Assembly (NCBI RefSeq): GCF_016862975.1 | Contig: NZ_BONZ01000038.1 | Span: 1 to 64,000 of the forward strand | Source of the DNA: Rugosimonospora africana | GTDB lineage: Bacteria > Actinomycetota > Actinomycetes > Mycobacteriales > Micromonosporaceae | DNA: 64,000 nt | Direction: 5' to 3' | In this document: piece after piece, positions 1 through 8,279 of the stretch | Numbering within the stretch: the first letter of the stretch is position 1 | Layout: each line of letters begins with the position of its first letter | Program-made: the position numbers and the translations under genes | Notes under the pieces: generated by a model | Seen by the model: only the letters and a program-made list of their open reading frames with translations | Database searches by the model: none | What the model was told of the DNA's origin: nothing

Positions 1-122
1 CGCGAGACACATCGCTGACACTCCGCCGCCGACGCCACGCCGGACCGCGTGTCCCACCGGCGCCCGTGAAGGAGCCATACTCGTCCCAACGTTTTTCGAG
101 GAGAGAGGGGTCCGGCGACACG

Positions 123-800
123 ATGACGGTTGCGCGCCACACCCTGCTCGCCGCCGCGTATGACAGCTTGCGGGCCGCGGTCCTCGACGGCTCTCTCGCT
201 CCCGGATCCCGGGTCACCGTCCGCCCGCTGGCCGAGCAGCTCGGACTCAGCCCCACCCCCATCAAGACCGCCCTGGCCGCGCTGGAGCGCGAGGGGTTCC
301 TGGTCGCCGTCCCCCACCGCGGCTACTTCGTCCCCGAGGTCAGCACCGACGACCTGCTGGAACTGTACGAGCTGAGAGAGGCCGTCGACGGGATCGCGGC
401 CCGACGGGCGGCGTCCGCCGCCGACCACACCCGGATCGCCGACCAGCTGGCACGGCTGGTGACCCGGCAGCGCCGGGCGGTCGCCGCGGACAACCTCCGC
501 TCGTACGGCGACCTCGACCTGGCGTTCCACCGGCTCATCTGGGAGGCATCGGGCAGCCGGCGGCTGATGCCGATCGCGGAGAACCTGGTCGGCCAGGTGC
601 GGCTGGGTAACCGGTTCTCCGCCCAGGCACCCGGCCGGCTACCCGTGGCCCTCGACGAGCACGAGGCGATCCTGACGGCGATCCGGGAGGGCGATCCGCG
701 AGCCGCGGAGCGACACATCCGCCGCCACGTCCGCGCGGCGAGCCTGGCGTTGCGGCGGTACCTGCGCGCGTCCGGCGTCGCCGGGCGGGCCGGGCGGTAG
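123..800 (+). CDS. GntR-family regulator, FCD (FadR) subfamily
   Basis: This is a metabolite-responsive DNA-binding repressor or activator of about 225 residues, the usual length for the subfamily. The N-terminal winged helix covers roughly residues 10-70 and contains the recognition-helix segment LGLSPTPIKTALAALEREGF. The C-terminal all-helical FCD ligand domain has the metal-binding pattern: an Asp/His pair in LDLAFHRLIWEA, a His in DEHEAIL and a His in AERHIRRH. I chose the ATG at 123 because a purine-rich GAGGAGAGAGGGG tract ends about 12 nt upstream. An in-frame GTG at 66 would add 19 residues that do not resemble the family. No target gene is adjacent on the same strand and the ligand is unknown. 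The stop codon sits in the loop of a perfect hairpin. Confidence 0.85.
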   Translation: MTVARHTLLAAAYDSLRAAVLDGSLAPGSRVTVRPLAEQLGLSPTPIKTALAALEREGFLVAVPHRGYFVPEVSTDDLLELYELREAVDGIAARRAASAADHTRIADQLARLVTRQRRAVAADNLRSYGDLDLAFHRLIWEASGSRRLMPIAENLVGQVRLGNRFSAQAPGRLPVALDEHEAILTAIREGDPRAAERHIRRHVRAASLALRRYLRASGVAGRAGR

Positions 801-815
801 CGCCCGGCCCGCCCG
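782..815. terminator. Perfect 15-bp hairpin enclosing a stop codon
   Basis: The arms at 782-796 and 801-815 are perfectly complementary, with a GTAG loop that contains the TAG stop of the GntR gene. There is no T-run, as is common for actinobacterial terminators. It lies between convergent genes and could serve both. Confidence 0.7.
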
Positions 816-893
816 TGCGCGGTCAGCCGGGCGTCGGTCAGCCGGCGCTGCCTCGCCGGACACCATCCGCGCGACGTCTCGCCCGCGGCGCGG

Positions 894-2804
894 TCAGCCG
901 GGCGTCGACGCGGGCAGCCGGTCGATCGCCTGGACCAGCAACGGGTACAGCGCCCTCGCGCCGACACGCCGCCCGTCGCCGGTGAGGCTGAGCACCACCA
1001 CGACGTCGCCCCGCCGGGCGGCCAGCCAGGTGTCGCCCGCGTACGCCTCGTCGCCGACACCGGGCAGCGGCTGTCCCCGGTGGCGGGCCCGCATCGCCAA
1101 CCGGCCGGGCAGCCCGCCCGCGGCCATCGTGTGGAGCACCGGCCGGTCACCCGGGCCGAGGAAGATGGCCGGCCGCACCACCAGCGCGGAGGCGTCGGCG
1201 GGCAGCGACCGGACGGTCACCGGGATGCCCAGCGCCTGGCTCACCTCGGTCCCCGACAGCAGGTCGGGCAGGCCCGCGCCCGGCGCGAGCAACAGGCCAG
1301 CCAGTCCCCTGCCGGCGGACCTGGCGTCCGGGTCGGGGCTCTCGACCCGGGCGGCGGCCGCGTCGGCCTCGGCGAGGGCGCGGCCGGTGCCGGGCGCGTC
1401 GACGGTCACCTGGGTTACCCGGCGACTCCACCGGCGCACGGTGAGGGTGACCGTGTCGCCGGTCTCCGCCTGCCCGGCCCGCTCGCTGGGCAGGCCCCAC
1501 GCGGTGGTGCGGTCGCCGCCGCCGTCGTCCACGGCCAGGTAGTGCAGCCACGGCTTGGGCGGCTGGTCCTCGCCGCCGCTGGTGGAGCGCCAGACCTGCT
1601 TCCACAGCACCTGTCCGGTCACCGTGGCCGGGGCGGCCAGGTCGACGACGGTACGGATCAGCACGTACGCGCCGTATGCCGCCAGTACGCCGCCGACGAC
1701 CAGGCCGCCGGCGCGCACCGGGTCGGCGAAGTCGGCCGCCGGACCGTCGCCGACGACCTGAGAACCCAGTGCCGCGGCCACTCCCCGGGCCCAGTAGTAC
1801 AGCAGCACGAAGCCGACCCCGCCGCACAGGACTCCCCGCAGCACCAACCGGCCGGCCGGTTTGCCGTACCGCGGCCAGAACGTCGGGTACCGCACCCGTA
1901 CCCGGTGCCAGACGCCGCCGTACGAGGACCACACCTGCTTGCGGTTGCCCATGCCGAGGTCGATGACGGCGGCGCAGGTACGGGTGGTGCCGAGCGCGTC
2001 GCCGTACGACAGGTACCGGTCCCACACCGCCACCGCCGCGGGCGGCAGGTCGCCGAACGTACCCGTGCGTTCCAGCCAGGTCCGCACGCCCAGCCAGCGG
2101 GCGGCGGCCTCGCGCCCGGCCGGGGTGTCCCGCTCGCCGAGCCGGCGGTTCGCGACGGTGGTCAGCACCGCGAACGCGATGACCCACCCGTACCCGCCGC
2201 TGACCAGCGCGTCGCCGCTGTCGTGCCGGGTCCGGGCCAGCATCGCCACGCACACGGCCACCCCCGCCCCGGCGGCGAGCGCGGCCCCGGTGAGCATGGA
2301 CCGGATCCCCTTGCCGAAGCGGCGCTGGGACAGGCCGCGCTCGCGGGCGTCGGCGATGACCGCCGTCCGCAGCCGCTTGGCGAAGCCGGCCGCCTGCGCC
2401 TGATCGCGGAAGGTCAGCGCGGTCAGCGGCAGCACGTTGCCCACGGCCAGCCCGGCGACCCGTTGGTAGACCGCCCGCTCGTACGCGTTCAGCTCGGACA
2501 CGTCGGCGTCGTGCAGGTGGATGGTGGTGTGCGCCGGATCGTTGCCCGGCTGGCGGAACTCCAGGAAGTGCCGGGCCGCCAGGTCGATGAGGGTCGACTC
2601 GGCGGCGTCCTCCGTCACCTCCCAGTGATTCGTCAGCAGGCTGACCACGGCGGGCGGCTCGGTGCCGGGCAGATCCTGGGTGGGCGGTGCGGGCTGTGGC
2701 CGGGACGGCCGGGTGGCCAGCAGCGCCAGCCCGTACAACGCGAACCAGGCACCCGCCGAGGCGACGCCGATCAGTACGGCGACAACGGTGTTGATGGTGA
2801 TCAC
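894..2804 (-). CDS. DUF2207-like membrane protein
   Basis: A protein of about 636 residues resembling the C-terminal part of DUF2207 (YciQ-like) membrane proteins; the function is not known. An N-terminal membrane segment (about residues 1-30) is followed by the family-typical stretch with PPAVVSLLTNHWEV and ESTLIDLAARHFLEF. Several more membrane segments follow near residues 185-235 and 320-400. The C-terminal third is soluble and lacks the Gly/Ser-rich tail often seen in the family. I chose the GTG at 2804, 7 nt after the lemA stop, because the upstream extension has no coding character in this frame. LemA and DUF2207 genes commonly sit together, so the two proteins probably act at the cell envelope in one operon. 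Confidence 0.75.
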   Translation of the reverse strand: MITINTVVAVLIGVASAGAWFALYGLALLATRPSRPQPAPPTQDLPGTEPPAVVSLLTNHWEVTEDAAESTLIDLAARHFLEFRQPGNDPAHTTIHLHDADVSELNAYERAVYQRVAGLAVGNVLPLTALTFRDQAQAAGFAKRLRTAVIADARERGLSQRRFGKGIRSMLTGAALAAGAGVAVCVAMLARTRHDSGDALVSGGYGWVIAFAVLTTVANRRLGERDTPAGREAAARWLGVRTWLERTGTFGDLPPAAVAVWDRYLSYGDALGTTRTCAAVIDLGMGNRKQVWSSYGGVWHRVRVRYPTFWPRYGKPAGRLVLRGVLCGGVGFVLLYYWARGVAAALGSQVVGDGPAADFADPVRAGGLVVGGVLAAYGAYVLIRTVVDLAAPATVTGQVLWKQVWRSTSGGEDQPPKPWLHYLAVDDGGGDRTTAWGLPSERAGQAETGDTVTLTVRRWSRRVTQVTVDAPGTGRALAEADAAAARVESPDPDARSAGRGLAGLLLAPGAGLPDLLSGTEVSQALGIPVTVRSLPADASALVVRPAIFLGPGDRPVLHTMAAGGLPGRLAMRARHRGQPLPGVGDEAYAGDTWLAARRGDVVVVLSLTGDGRRVGARALYPLLVQAIDRLPASTPG

Positions 2805-2811
2805 GAGAGTG

Positions 2812-3384
2812 TCAGAACCGGACCTGGACCGGGCCGCGCTCGTCGCCCAGCGCCTCGAACAGGTCCCGGGCCCGGAACCCGCCGACACCGGCGATGACAT
2901 TGGTGGGTATCGACTGGGTGCTGGTGTTGTAGGTCTGCACGGCACCGTTGTAGAACTGTCGCGCGTACGCGATCTTGTCCTCGGTACCGCTCAACTCGCT
3001 CTGCAGGCCGGCGAAGTTCGCGCTGGCCTTGAGGTCCGGGTAAGCCTCGGAGAGCGCGAACAGCCGGCCCAGCGACTGGGTCAGCGCGTTCTCGGCGACG
3101 GCCCGTGAGGCGGCGGGTGCTCCGGCGGCGGCGACGGCCGCGTTGCGCGCCTGCACGACGGCGTCCAGGGTGCCCCGCTCGTGCGCGGCATAGCCCTTCA
3201 CCGTCTCGACAAGGTTGGGGATGAGGTCGTAGCGGCGCTTGAGCTGCACGTCGATCTGGGCCCAGGCGGCGTCGACCTGATTGCGCTGGCGGATCAGCCG
3301 GTTGTAGGCCGCGAGCGCCCAGGCGGCGAGCAGCACGAGAACCAGGCAGACCAGGCCGCCGAGGACGAGGGCGAGGATTTCCAT
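2812..3384 (-). CDS. lemA: LemA family protein
   Basis: A 190-residue protein with one N-terminal membrane helix (residues 3-25) followed by a long helical domain. The family core is clear: NRLIRQRNQVDAAWAQIDVQ, then RRYDLIPNLVETVKGYAAHE, and a C-terminal half with AYPDLKAS and ARQFYNGAVQTYNT. LemA proteins are membrane-anchored with the helical bundle outside; their biochemical role is unresolved. The ATG at 3384 is the natural start. It is first in a two-gene operon with the DUF2207-like gene. Confidence 0.9.
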   Translation of the reverse strand: MEILALVLGGLVCLVLVLLAAWALAAYNRLIRQRNQVDAAWAQIDVQLKRRYDLIPNLVETVKGYAAHERGTLDAVVQARNAAVAAAGAPAASRAVAENALTQSLGRLFALSEAYPDLKASANFAGLQSELSGTEDKIAYARQFYNGAVQTYNTSTQSIPTNVIAGVGGFRARDLFEALGDERGPVQVRF

Positions 3385-3764
3385 TCCAGGGGGTGCCTTC
3401 CGGGGAAGAAGCCAAATGATCGTGGCCCGATGGTGGCTGCCGATCGGCCGCGCTTCAGCTAACTGTCCGCCATCCGATAGTGCAAGATCGCAAACCGGGG
3501 CAAGCCCCGCATCCCTTGTGGTGTACCGGGTTGCCGGGGTGTGACGTCGCCCTGACCGGAATCTGTCCGGTGCGTGGACCGGCGATCCGCGACAGTCACC
3601 CGGTCGATGGGTTGAGGCCGGATCCGCGCCCGGAGCGCCGGCACCGCGTGCCAGGCTCTACGTGGCGGTCGCGACCCGCCGGGGGGTGCGCGGGTCCATC
3701 GACAAGAGCGGGCGGGTTTTCCGCGCCACCTGGTCACCCCATGCCCGGTCCCGATGGAGTGATC
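3385..3764. other. Divergent intergenic region, lemA / MFS exporter
   Basis: These 380 bp separate divergent genes. On the minus strand a TTGCAC and a TTAGCT hexamer near 3447-3477 are spaced 17 bp apart and could form the lemA promoter. Just before 3765 a GGAG at 3756-3759 is the ribosome-binding site of the exporter. I see no gene, repeat or clear operator. Confidence 0.4.
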
Positions 3765-5369
3765 ATGGCGACGTCTCCCCCACCGGCATCCGGGCCCCCC
3801 AACGGAGACGCCCCGCTGGCGGCGCCCGCGCCGACCGCCGAGCCCGGCAACAAGTGGTGGACGCTCGTCGCGGTGTGCCTGGGCACGTTCATGCTGCTGC
3901 TCGACATCACCGTGATCAACGTGGCACTGCCGGATATCCAGCAGGCGCTGGGCTCCAGCTTCGCCGGACTCCAGTGGATCGTCGACGTGTACGCGCTGAC
4001 CCTCGCCGCGCTGCTGCTGCCCGCCGGCAGCCTCGCCGACCTGTACGGGCGGCGGCTGCTCTACGTCATCGGGCTGGCGGTGTTCACCATCGCGTCGCTG
4101 TTGTGCGGAGTGTCGGTGTCGACGCTGATGCTGCAGATCTCCCGTGGCGCGCAGGGGGTCGGCGGCGCCATCATGTTCTCCGTCTCGCTGGCGCTGCTCG
4201 CGGACGCCTTCCGAGGCAAGGACCGGGGCGTCGCGTTCGGGGTGTGGGGCGCGATCACCGGCCTCGCGGTGGCGATCGGCCCGCTGCTGGGCGGTGCGCT
4301 GACCTCCGGGCTGTCGTGGCGCTGGATCTTCTTCATCAACCTGCCGATCGGCATCATCGCGGTCGTGCTGACGTTCGGGCGGGTACGCGAGTCCCGGGTC
4401 GCGCACGCCCGGCGCCCGGACCTCCCCGGCTTCATCGTGTTCACGCTCGCGCTGAGCAGCCTGGTCTACGGGCTGATCGAGTCGAACGAGCGGTCGTTCT
4501 CCGACACCCGGGTGGTCGGCTGCCTGGTCGGTGCGGGTGTGCTGCTGGTCGTGTTCATCCTGATCGAGATGCGGGTGCCGCACCCGATGTTCGCGTTGAG
4601 CCTGTTCCGCCTGCCGACCTTCAGCGGCGGCGCGGTGGCGGCCGTTGGCATCAGCGCCTCGCTGTTCTCCATCCTGCTGTACCTGGTGCTGTACCTGCAG
4701 GATGTGCTCGGGTACAGCGCGTTCAACACCGGCCTGCGGCTGCTGCTGGTCTCCGGCGGCATCATGCTCACGACTCCGGCCGCCGGGCGGCTGAGCTCGC
4801 ACATCCCGGTCCGGTTCCTCATCGGTCCGGGGCTGCTGCTCGTAGGGATCGGCCTGCTGCTCATGCGCGGCCTCGACGCCGGCTCGTCGTGGACCCACCT
4901 GATCCCGGGCATGCTCATCGCGGGCGCCGGTACCGGGTTGGTCAACCCGCCGCTGGCCTCGACGGCCGTGGGCGTCGTCACACCGGAGCGGGCCGGCATG
5001 GCCTCCGGCATCAATTCGACGTTCCGCCAGATCGGCATCGCCACCGGCATCGCCCTGCTCGGCACGCTGTTCACCGGCAAGGTGACCGCCGACGTGCTCG
5101 CGCAGACCCAGCGGGTACCGGGACTGTCCGGCAAGGGGCAACGGCTGGCCGACGCGATACAGTCCGGCAACGACCGGGGCGCGGTCGCCGCGCTGCCGCC
5201 GGCGCAGCGCGGCACCGTCGAGCGCATCATCCGCGGCTCGTTCACCGCCGGGCTCGACCGGATCCTGCTGGTCGCCGCCATCATCGCGCTGGCGGCGTCG
5301 GTCATCGCGTTCGCCACCATCCGCAGCAAGGACTTCGCCGCGCGCCGGCCCGGTGGGCCAGCCGCCTGA
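3765..5369 (+). CDS. DHA2 family (14-helix) MFS multidrug exporter
   Basis: A 534-residue proton-coupled drug exporter of the EmrB/QacA type in the cytoplasmic membrane. After a Pro/Ala-rich cytoplasmic N-terminus of about 30 residues come about 14 hydrophobic helices. Family motif C-like sequence DITVINVALPDIQ is in helix 1 and motif A (ADLYGRRLLYV) lies between helices 2 and 3. The motif GAITGLAVAIGPLLGGAL is in helix 5, diagnostic of antiporters. ATG 3765 is preceded by GGAG at 5-nt spacing; an upstream in-frame extension to 3480 is rejected. No regulator is adjacent. The stop codon lies inside a repeat shared with the end of the ZIP transporter gene at 35.77 kb. The substrate is unknown. 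Confidence 0.9.
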   Translation: MATSPPPASGPPNGDAPLAAPAPTAEPGNKWWTLVAVCLGTFMLLLDITVINVALPDIQQALGSSFAGLQWIVDVYALTLAALLLPAGSLADLYGRRLLYVIGLAVFTIASLLCGVSVSTLMLQISRGAQGVGGAIMFSVSLALLADAFRGKDRGVAFGVWGAITGLAVAIGPLLGGALTSGLSWRWIFFINLPIGIIAVVLTFGRVRESRVAHARRPDLPGFIVFTLALSSLVYGLIESNERSFSDTRVVGCLVGAGVLLVVFILIEMRVPHPMFALSLFRLPTFSGGAVAAVGISASLFSILLYLVLYLQDVLGYSAFNTGLRLLLVSGGIMLTTPAAGRLSSHIPVRFLIGPGLLLVGIGLLLMRGLDAGSSWTHLIPGMLIAGAGTGLVNPPLASTAVGVVTPERAGMASGINSTFRQIGIATGIALLGTLFTGKVTADVLAQTQRVPGLSGKGQRLADAIQSGNDRGAVAALPPAQRGTVERIIRGSFTAGLDRILLVAAIIALAASVIAFATIRSKDFAARRPGGPAA

Positions 5370-5392
5370 GCGCAGCAGGGCCTGTGGCGGAG

Positions 5393-5456
5393 CCGGTCTG
5401 TGCCGGCGCCGGTCTGTGCCGGCGCCGGTCTGTGGCGGCGCCGGTCTGTGGCGAAG
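5393..5456. repeat. Four tandem 16-bp repeats (CCGGTCTGTGSCGGCG)
   Basis: Four consecutive 16-bp units lie 24 bp after the exporter stop: 5393-5408, 5409-5424, 5425-5440 and a degenerate 5441-5456. A further partial unit (CCTGTGGCGG) precedes them. The rest of 5370-5721 holds no gene, only this array and a hairpin. Confidence 0.85.
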
Positions 5457-5637
5457 GCGAGCACGGGCATGCAACACCGCTCGATTCCCGAACAGTCCCG
5501 TAGGTGACTCTTCTGCACGGTGCCGGTGCGTCGGCGGATAACCTGACTCGTACCGTGAAGCCGGGTGGATGGGTAACGCAACGCCAGTCCACCCGTACCG
5601 GTCGGGTTTCGCTGGGGGGCGAGCCGCGGCTGGTGGA

Positions 5638-5667
5638 GGCGGCTCCGGTGTGGGGGCCGGAGCCGCC
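5638..5667. terminator. 11-bp hairpin between convergent genes
   Basis: Arms GGCGGCTCCGG (5638-5648) and CCGGAGCCGCC (5657-5667) are perfectly complementary around an 8-nt loop. It lies between the convergent exporter and NTF2-like genes and likely ends one or both transcripts. Confidence 0.65.
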
Positions 5668-5721
5668 GTCCACGGGACGCTCAGGTAGGTCGGAGCGGGT
5701 CTGTACTCAGGTGTCGAGCGC

Positions 5722-6081
5722 TCAGGTGTCGAGCGCGCTGAACTGGATGCCGGCCAGCCGCCATCCCTCCGGCAGTTCCACCCAGGTCTGGCTCAGCCTG
5801 ACCGTCAGCGTCATCGCCTCACCACGCCACGACGCCTCGCCGCGCCGGACGCAGCGCACGATCGCCGCGCGGTCGTAGTGGCGAACGTCCAGCTCGGTCG
5901 TCTCCAGCGAGAGGTACGTGAAGTCGGCGTGGGTGTCGATCCACTGCCGCTTGTCGAGCAGGAAACCCCGGTCGCCGATGGACATGAAGTCGTCGGCCAG
6001 CAGGGCGTCCAGGCGGCCGGTGTCGCCGCGCAGTTCGGCGTCGTCGAACGCCCGCACGAGTGGGAGGAGGTCGGTACTCAC
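5722..6081 (-). CDS. NTF2-like / DUF4440 family protein
   Basis: A 119-residue protein with the one-domain cone fold of SnoaL/DUF4440 proteins. Recognisable parts are LVRAFDDAELRGDTGRLDAL (helix 1), LLADDFMSIGDRGFLLDKRQ, and the strands ending in WRLAGIQFSALDT. No catalytic residues can be assigned and such proteins range from isomerases to binding domains. The GTG start overlaps the stop of the upstream TatD-like gene by 4 bp, so the two are translationally coupled and probably work together. A 15-bp tandem duplication covers the last codons and the stop (5706-5735). Confidence 0.75.
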   Translation of the reverse strand: MSTDLLPLVRAFDDAELRGDTGRLDALLADDFMSIGDRGFLLDKRQWIDTHADFTYLSLETTELDVRHYDRAAIVRCVRRGEASWRGEAMTLTVRLSQTWVELPEGWRLAGIQFSALDT

Positions 6082-7001
6082 CCGACCATCCTGCCACCGG
6101 CCCGCGGTTGTTCCACCGGCGGAGGCGCGTCGAGCGCCGACAGGTCCAGCCGTCCGGACTGGCCGTAGAACTCCGCCGGGTTGCGCCAGAAGACCCGGTC
6201 GACGTCGTCCCGGCTGAAGCCGGCGGCCAGCATCGCCCGCGCGGTCGCGACGGTCAGCAGGGGGTCCGACCGTCCCCAGTCCGCGGCCGAGCTGACCAGA
6301 ACCCGGTCCGTGCCGTACATCTCGAGGAAGTCCACCATCCGCTGCGGGGACATCGTCGCCTCGGGATAGATGGAGAATCCCATCCAGCATCCGGCCTCGC
6401 GGACGATGGCGGCGCTGACCTCGGTCAGGTTGTCGATGACCACCCGGCCCGGTTCGATCGTCGACTCTCCGACCACCGCGAGGCTGCGGCGCGCGGCGCG
6501 AAGCCCTTCGCAGCACGGGATGCGGACGAACGCCGGAAGTCCGTGCGCCACAGCGAGACCGAGCTGGGCGGCGAACGCCTCGTCCTCGGTAGGCGTCATC
6601 GAGTCGTACCCGATCTCCCCCACCGCGACCACGCCGTCCCTGTCGAGGTACTCCGGGAGCAGGTCGATCACATCGTGGCAGCGCGGATCGTTGGCTTCCT
6701 TCGGATCCAGCCCGAGCGCGGCATGGTGGCGGATGCCGAACTGGACGGCCCGGAACGGCTCCCAGCCGATGAGGGCGTCGAAGTAGTCAGCGAACGACGC
6801 CGGGTTGGTGCGTGGCTGCCCGGGGCAGGACGCCGGCTCGACCACCGCGCGGACACCGGCCGCGGCCATGCGTTCGTAGTCGTCGGTGGTCCGGGACGTC
6901 ATGTGGATGTGCGCGTCCAGGATGCGCGGCCGCCACGGGGAATCGTGGGCGTCGCGCTTCCCGGCCACGCCACTCTCAAGCGTAGTCACGCTACCTATCA
7001 T
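6078..7001 (-). CDS. TatD-like metal-dependent hydrolase
   Basis: A cytoplasmic amidohydrolase-fold protein of about 307 residues. The first metal-binding motif DAHIHMTSRTTDDYERM is near the N-terminus, followed by VVAVGEIGYDSM (the bridging Glu of the TatD family), a His-containing segment AVAHGLPAFVRIP and a late Asp in VLVSSAADWGRSD. Its overall order resembles TatD-family hydrolases of the Ebo type, but the other ebo genes are absent, so I give no symbol. Substrate unknown. Start is uncertain: ATG 7001 has a GGAAG upstream, while in-frame ATGs lie up to 7046. It overlaps the downstream NTF2-like gene. Confidence 0.7.
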   Translation of the reverse strand: MIGSVTTLESGVAGKRDAHDSPWRPRILDAHIHMTSRTTDDYERMAAAGVRAVVEPASCPGQPRTNPASFADYFDALIGWEPFRAVQFGIRHHAALGLDPKEANDPRCHDVIDLLPEYLDRDGVVAVGEIGYDSMTPTEDEAFAAQLGLAVAHGLPAFVRIPCCEGLRAARRSLAVVGESTIEPGRVVIDNLTEVSAAIVREAGCWMGFSIYPEATMSPQRMVDFLEMYGTDRVLVSSAADWGRSDPLLTVATARAMLAAGFSRDDVDRVFWRNPAEFYGQSGRLDLSALDAPPPVEQPRAGGRMVG

Positions 7002-7090
7002 GCGACCGCTTCCGATCATCGCCAAACCCGCTGACGAAAAAACCACGCCGTGGCCCCCGATTCAGACGTTTCCCCCGGTGTCTCGCCCGT

Positions 7091-8278
7091 TCACCGGCGC
7101 CGGCCGCGTGCGGCAGCTCCCCCGGCCCTCGCCTTCGATCCGCGCGCTCCGGCGGGCGCCGGTCGACCGGCAGCGGAGCGCGCGGGCGCCTTCTGGACGG
7201 CGTCGGAGACGGCGTCCGCGGGTGCCTCCCGCGTCACGGCCGCCCTCCGCCGGCTCGCGACCCGGCGGGCGTGCGCCCGCAGCTGCGGTTGGCGCTGCTT
7301 GAGGCTCACCAGCACCGGGGTGGCGAAGAAGATGGACGAGTACACCGCCGCGCCCATGCCGACGAACAGCACCAGGCCGAGATCCTTGAGGGTACCGGCG
7401 CCCAGCAGACCGGCGCCGATGAACAGCAGGCCGCCGACCGGCAGCAGAGCCACCAGCCCGGTGTTGATGGAGCGCATCAGCATCTGGTTCACCGCGAGGT
7501 TCGCCGCCTCGCCGTAGGTCTGGCTCGCGCGGGTGGTGATCCCGCGGGTGTTCTCCTGGATCTTGTCGAACACCACGACGACGTCGTACAGCGCGAAGCC
7601 GAGAATGGTGAGGGCGCCGATGACCGTATTCGGCGAAACCTCCCATCCCACCAGGGAGTAGACCGCGGCGGCGAACACCAGGTCGAAGGCGAGCGAACTG
7701 ACCGCCGCGACCGCCATCCGCCACTCGAACCGGATGACCAGGTACCCGATCACCAGGATCAGGAAGATGCCCAGGCCCAGCAGCGAGCGCTGGGTCACCT
7801 GGGAACCCCATGCCGCGCTGACCCGGTTGTCGCCGATCTGCGAGGCCGGCAGGTGCAGGGTGCCCTCCACCGCCGACTTCACGGCGGCGGTCTCGTTCGC
7901 CGTCATCGGCGAGGTGCGGACCAGGTAACTCGGGTGGTCGCCGCCCAGCCGCTGGGCGGACACCACGGACGCGTGCGGGTCGACGGCGGTCACGGCGTGG
8001 GCGATCGCGCTCTGGGCGCCGTCCAGCGTGGTGGCGGACGCGGGTACCTGGAACTCGGTACCGCCGCGGAAGTCGATGCCCAGGGTGAAACCCCGCAGGC
8101 CGAAGCTGAGCAGGGCGACCAGCAGGACGGTGCCGGCGACGCCGAACAGGATGCGGCGCCGGCCGACGACGTCCAGGCCGGCCTCACCGCGGTACAGGCG
8201 CGCGGCCCAGCCGGATGCCTTCGGCGGCGGGGCCGCCACCGGTGTGGCGGTCTCCGCCGGTGCCGGGGTACCGGTCAT
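7091..8278 (-). CDS. secF: Protein translocase subunit SecF
   Basis: A 395-residue six-helix RND-like membrane protein that works with SecD to pull secreted proteins through SecYEG using the proton gradient. The first helix is followed by the diagnostic LGIDFRGGTEFQV segment; a periplasmic domain covers about residues 70-160. The five-helix block contains GALTILGFALYDVVVVFDKI and the conserved SINTGLVALLPVGGLL. The C-terminal 70 residues are a basic Ala/Arg-rich tail, longer than in many homologs. ATG 8278 lies one nucleotide after the secD stop, so translation is coupled. Confidence 0.97.
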   Translation of the reverse strand: MTGTPAPAETATPVAAPPPKASGWAARLYRGEAGLDVVGRRRILFGVAGTVLLVALLSFGLRGFTLGIDFRGGTEFQVPASATTLDGAQSAIAHAVTAVDPHASVVSAQRLGGDHPSYLVRTSPMTANETAAVKSAVEGTLHLPASQIGDNRVSAAWGSQVTQRSLLGLGIFLILVIGYLVIRFEWRMAVAAVSSLAFDLVFAAAVYSLVGWEVSPNTVIGALTILGFALYDVVVVFDKIQENTRGITTRASQTYGEAANLAVNQMLMRSINTGLVALLPVGGLLFIGAGLLGAGTLKDLGLVLFVGMGAAVYSSIFFATPVLVSLKQRQPQLRAHARRVASRRRAAVTREAPADAVSDAVQKAPARSAAGRPAPAGARGSKARAGGAAARGRRR

Positions 8279-8279
8279 C

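Noticed and set aside
1080-2897. Long plus-strand open frame opposite the DUF2207 gene
   Set aside because: A shadow frame in GC-rich DNA: composition is Gly/Arg/Pro/Ala-rich without domains, while the opposite strand encodes membrane helices and family motifs.
5393-5456. Short tandem repeats as a possible CRISPR
   Set aside because: Units are contiguous 16-bp repeats with no spacers and no cas genes are present.
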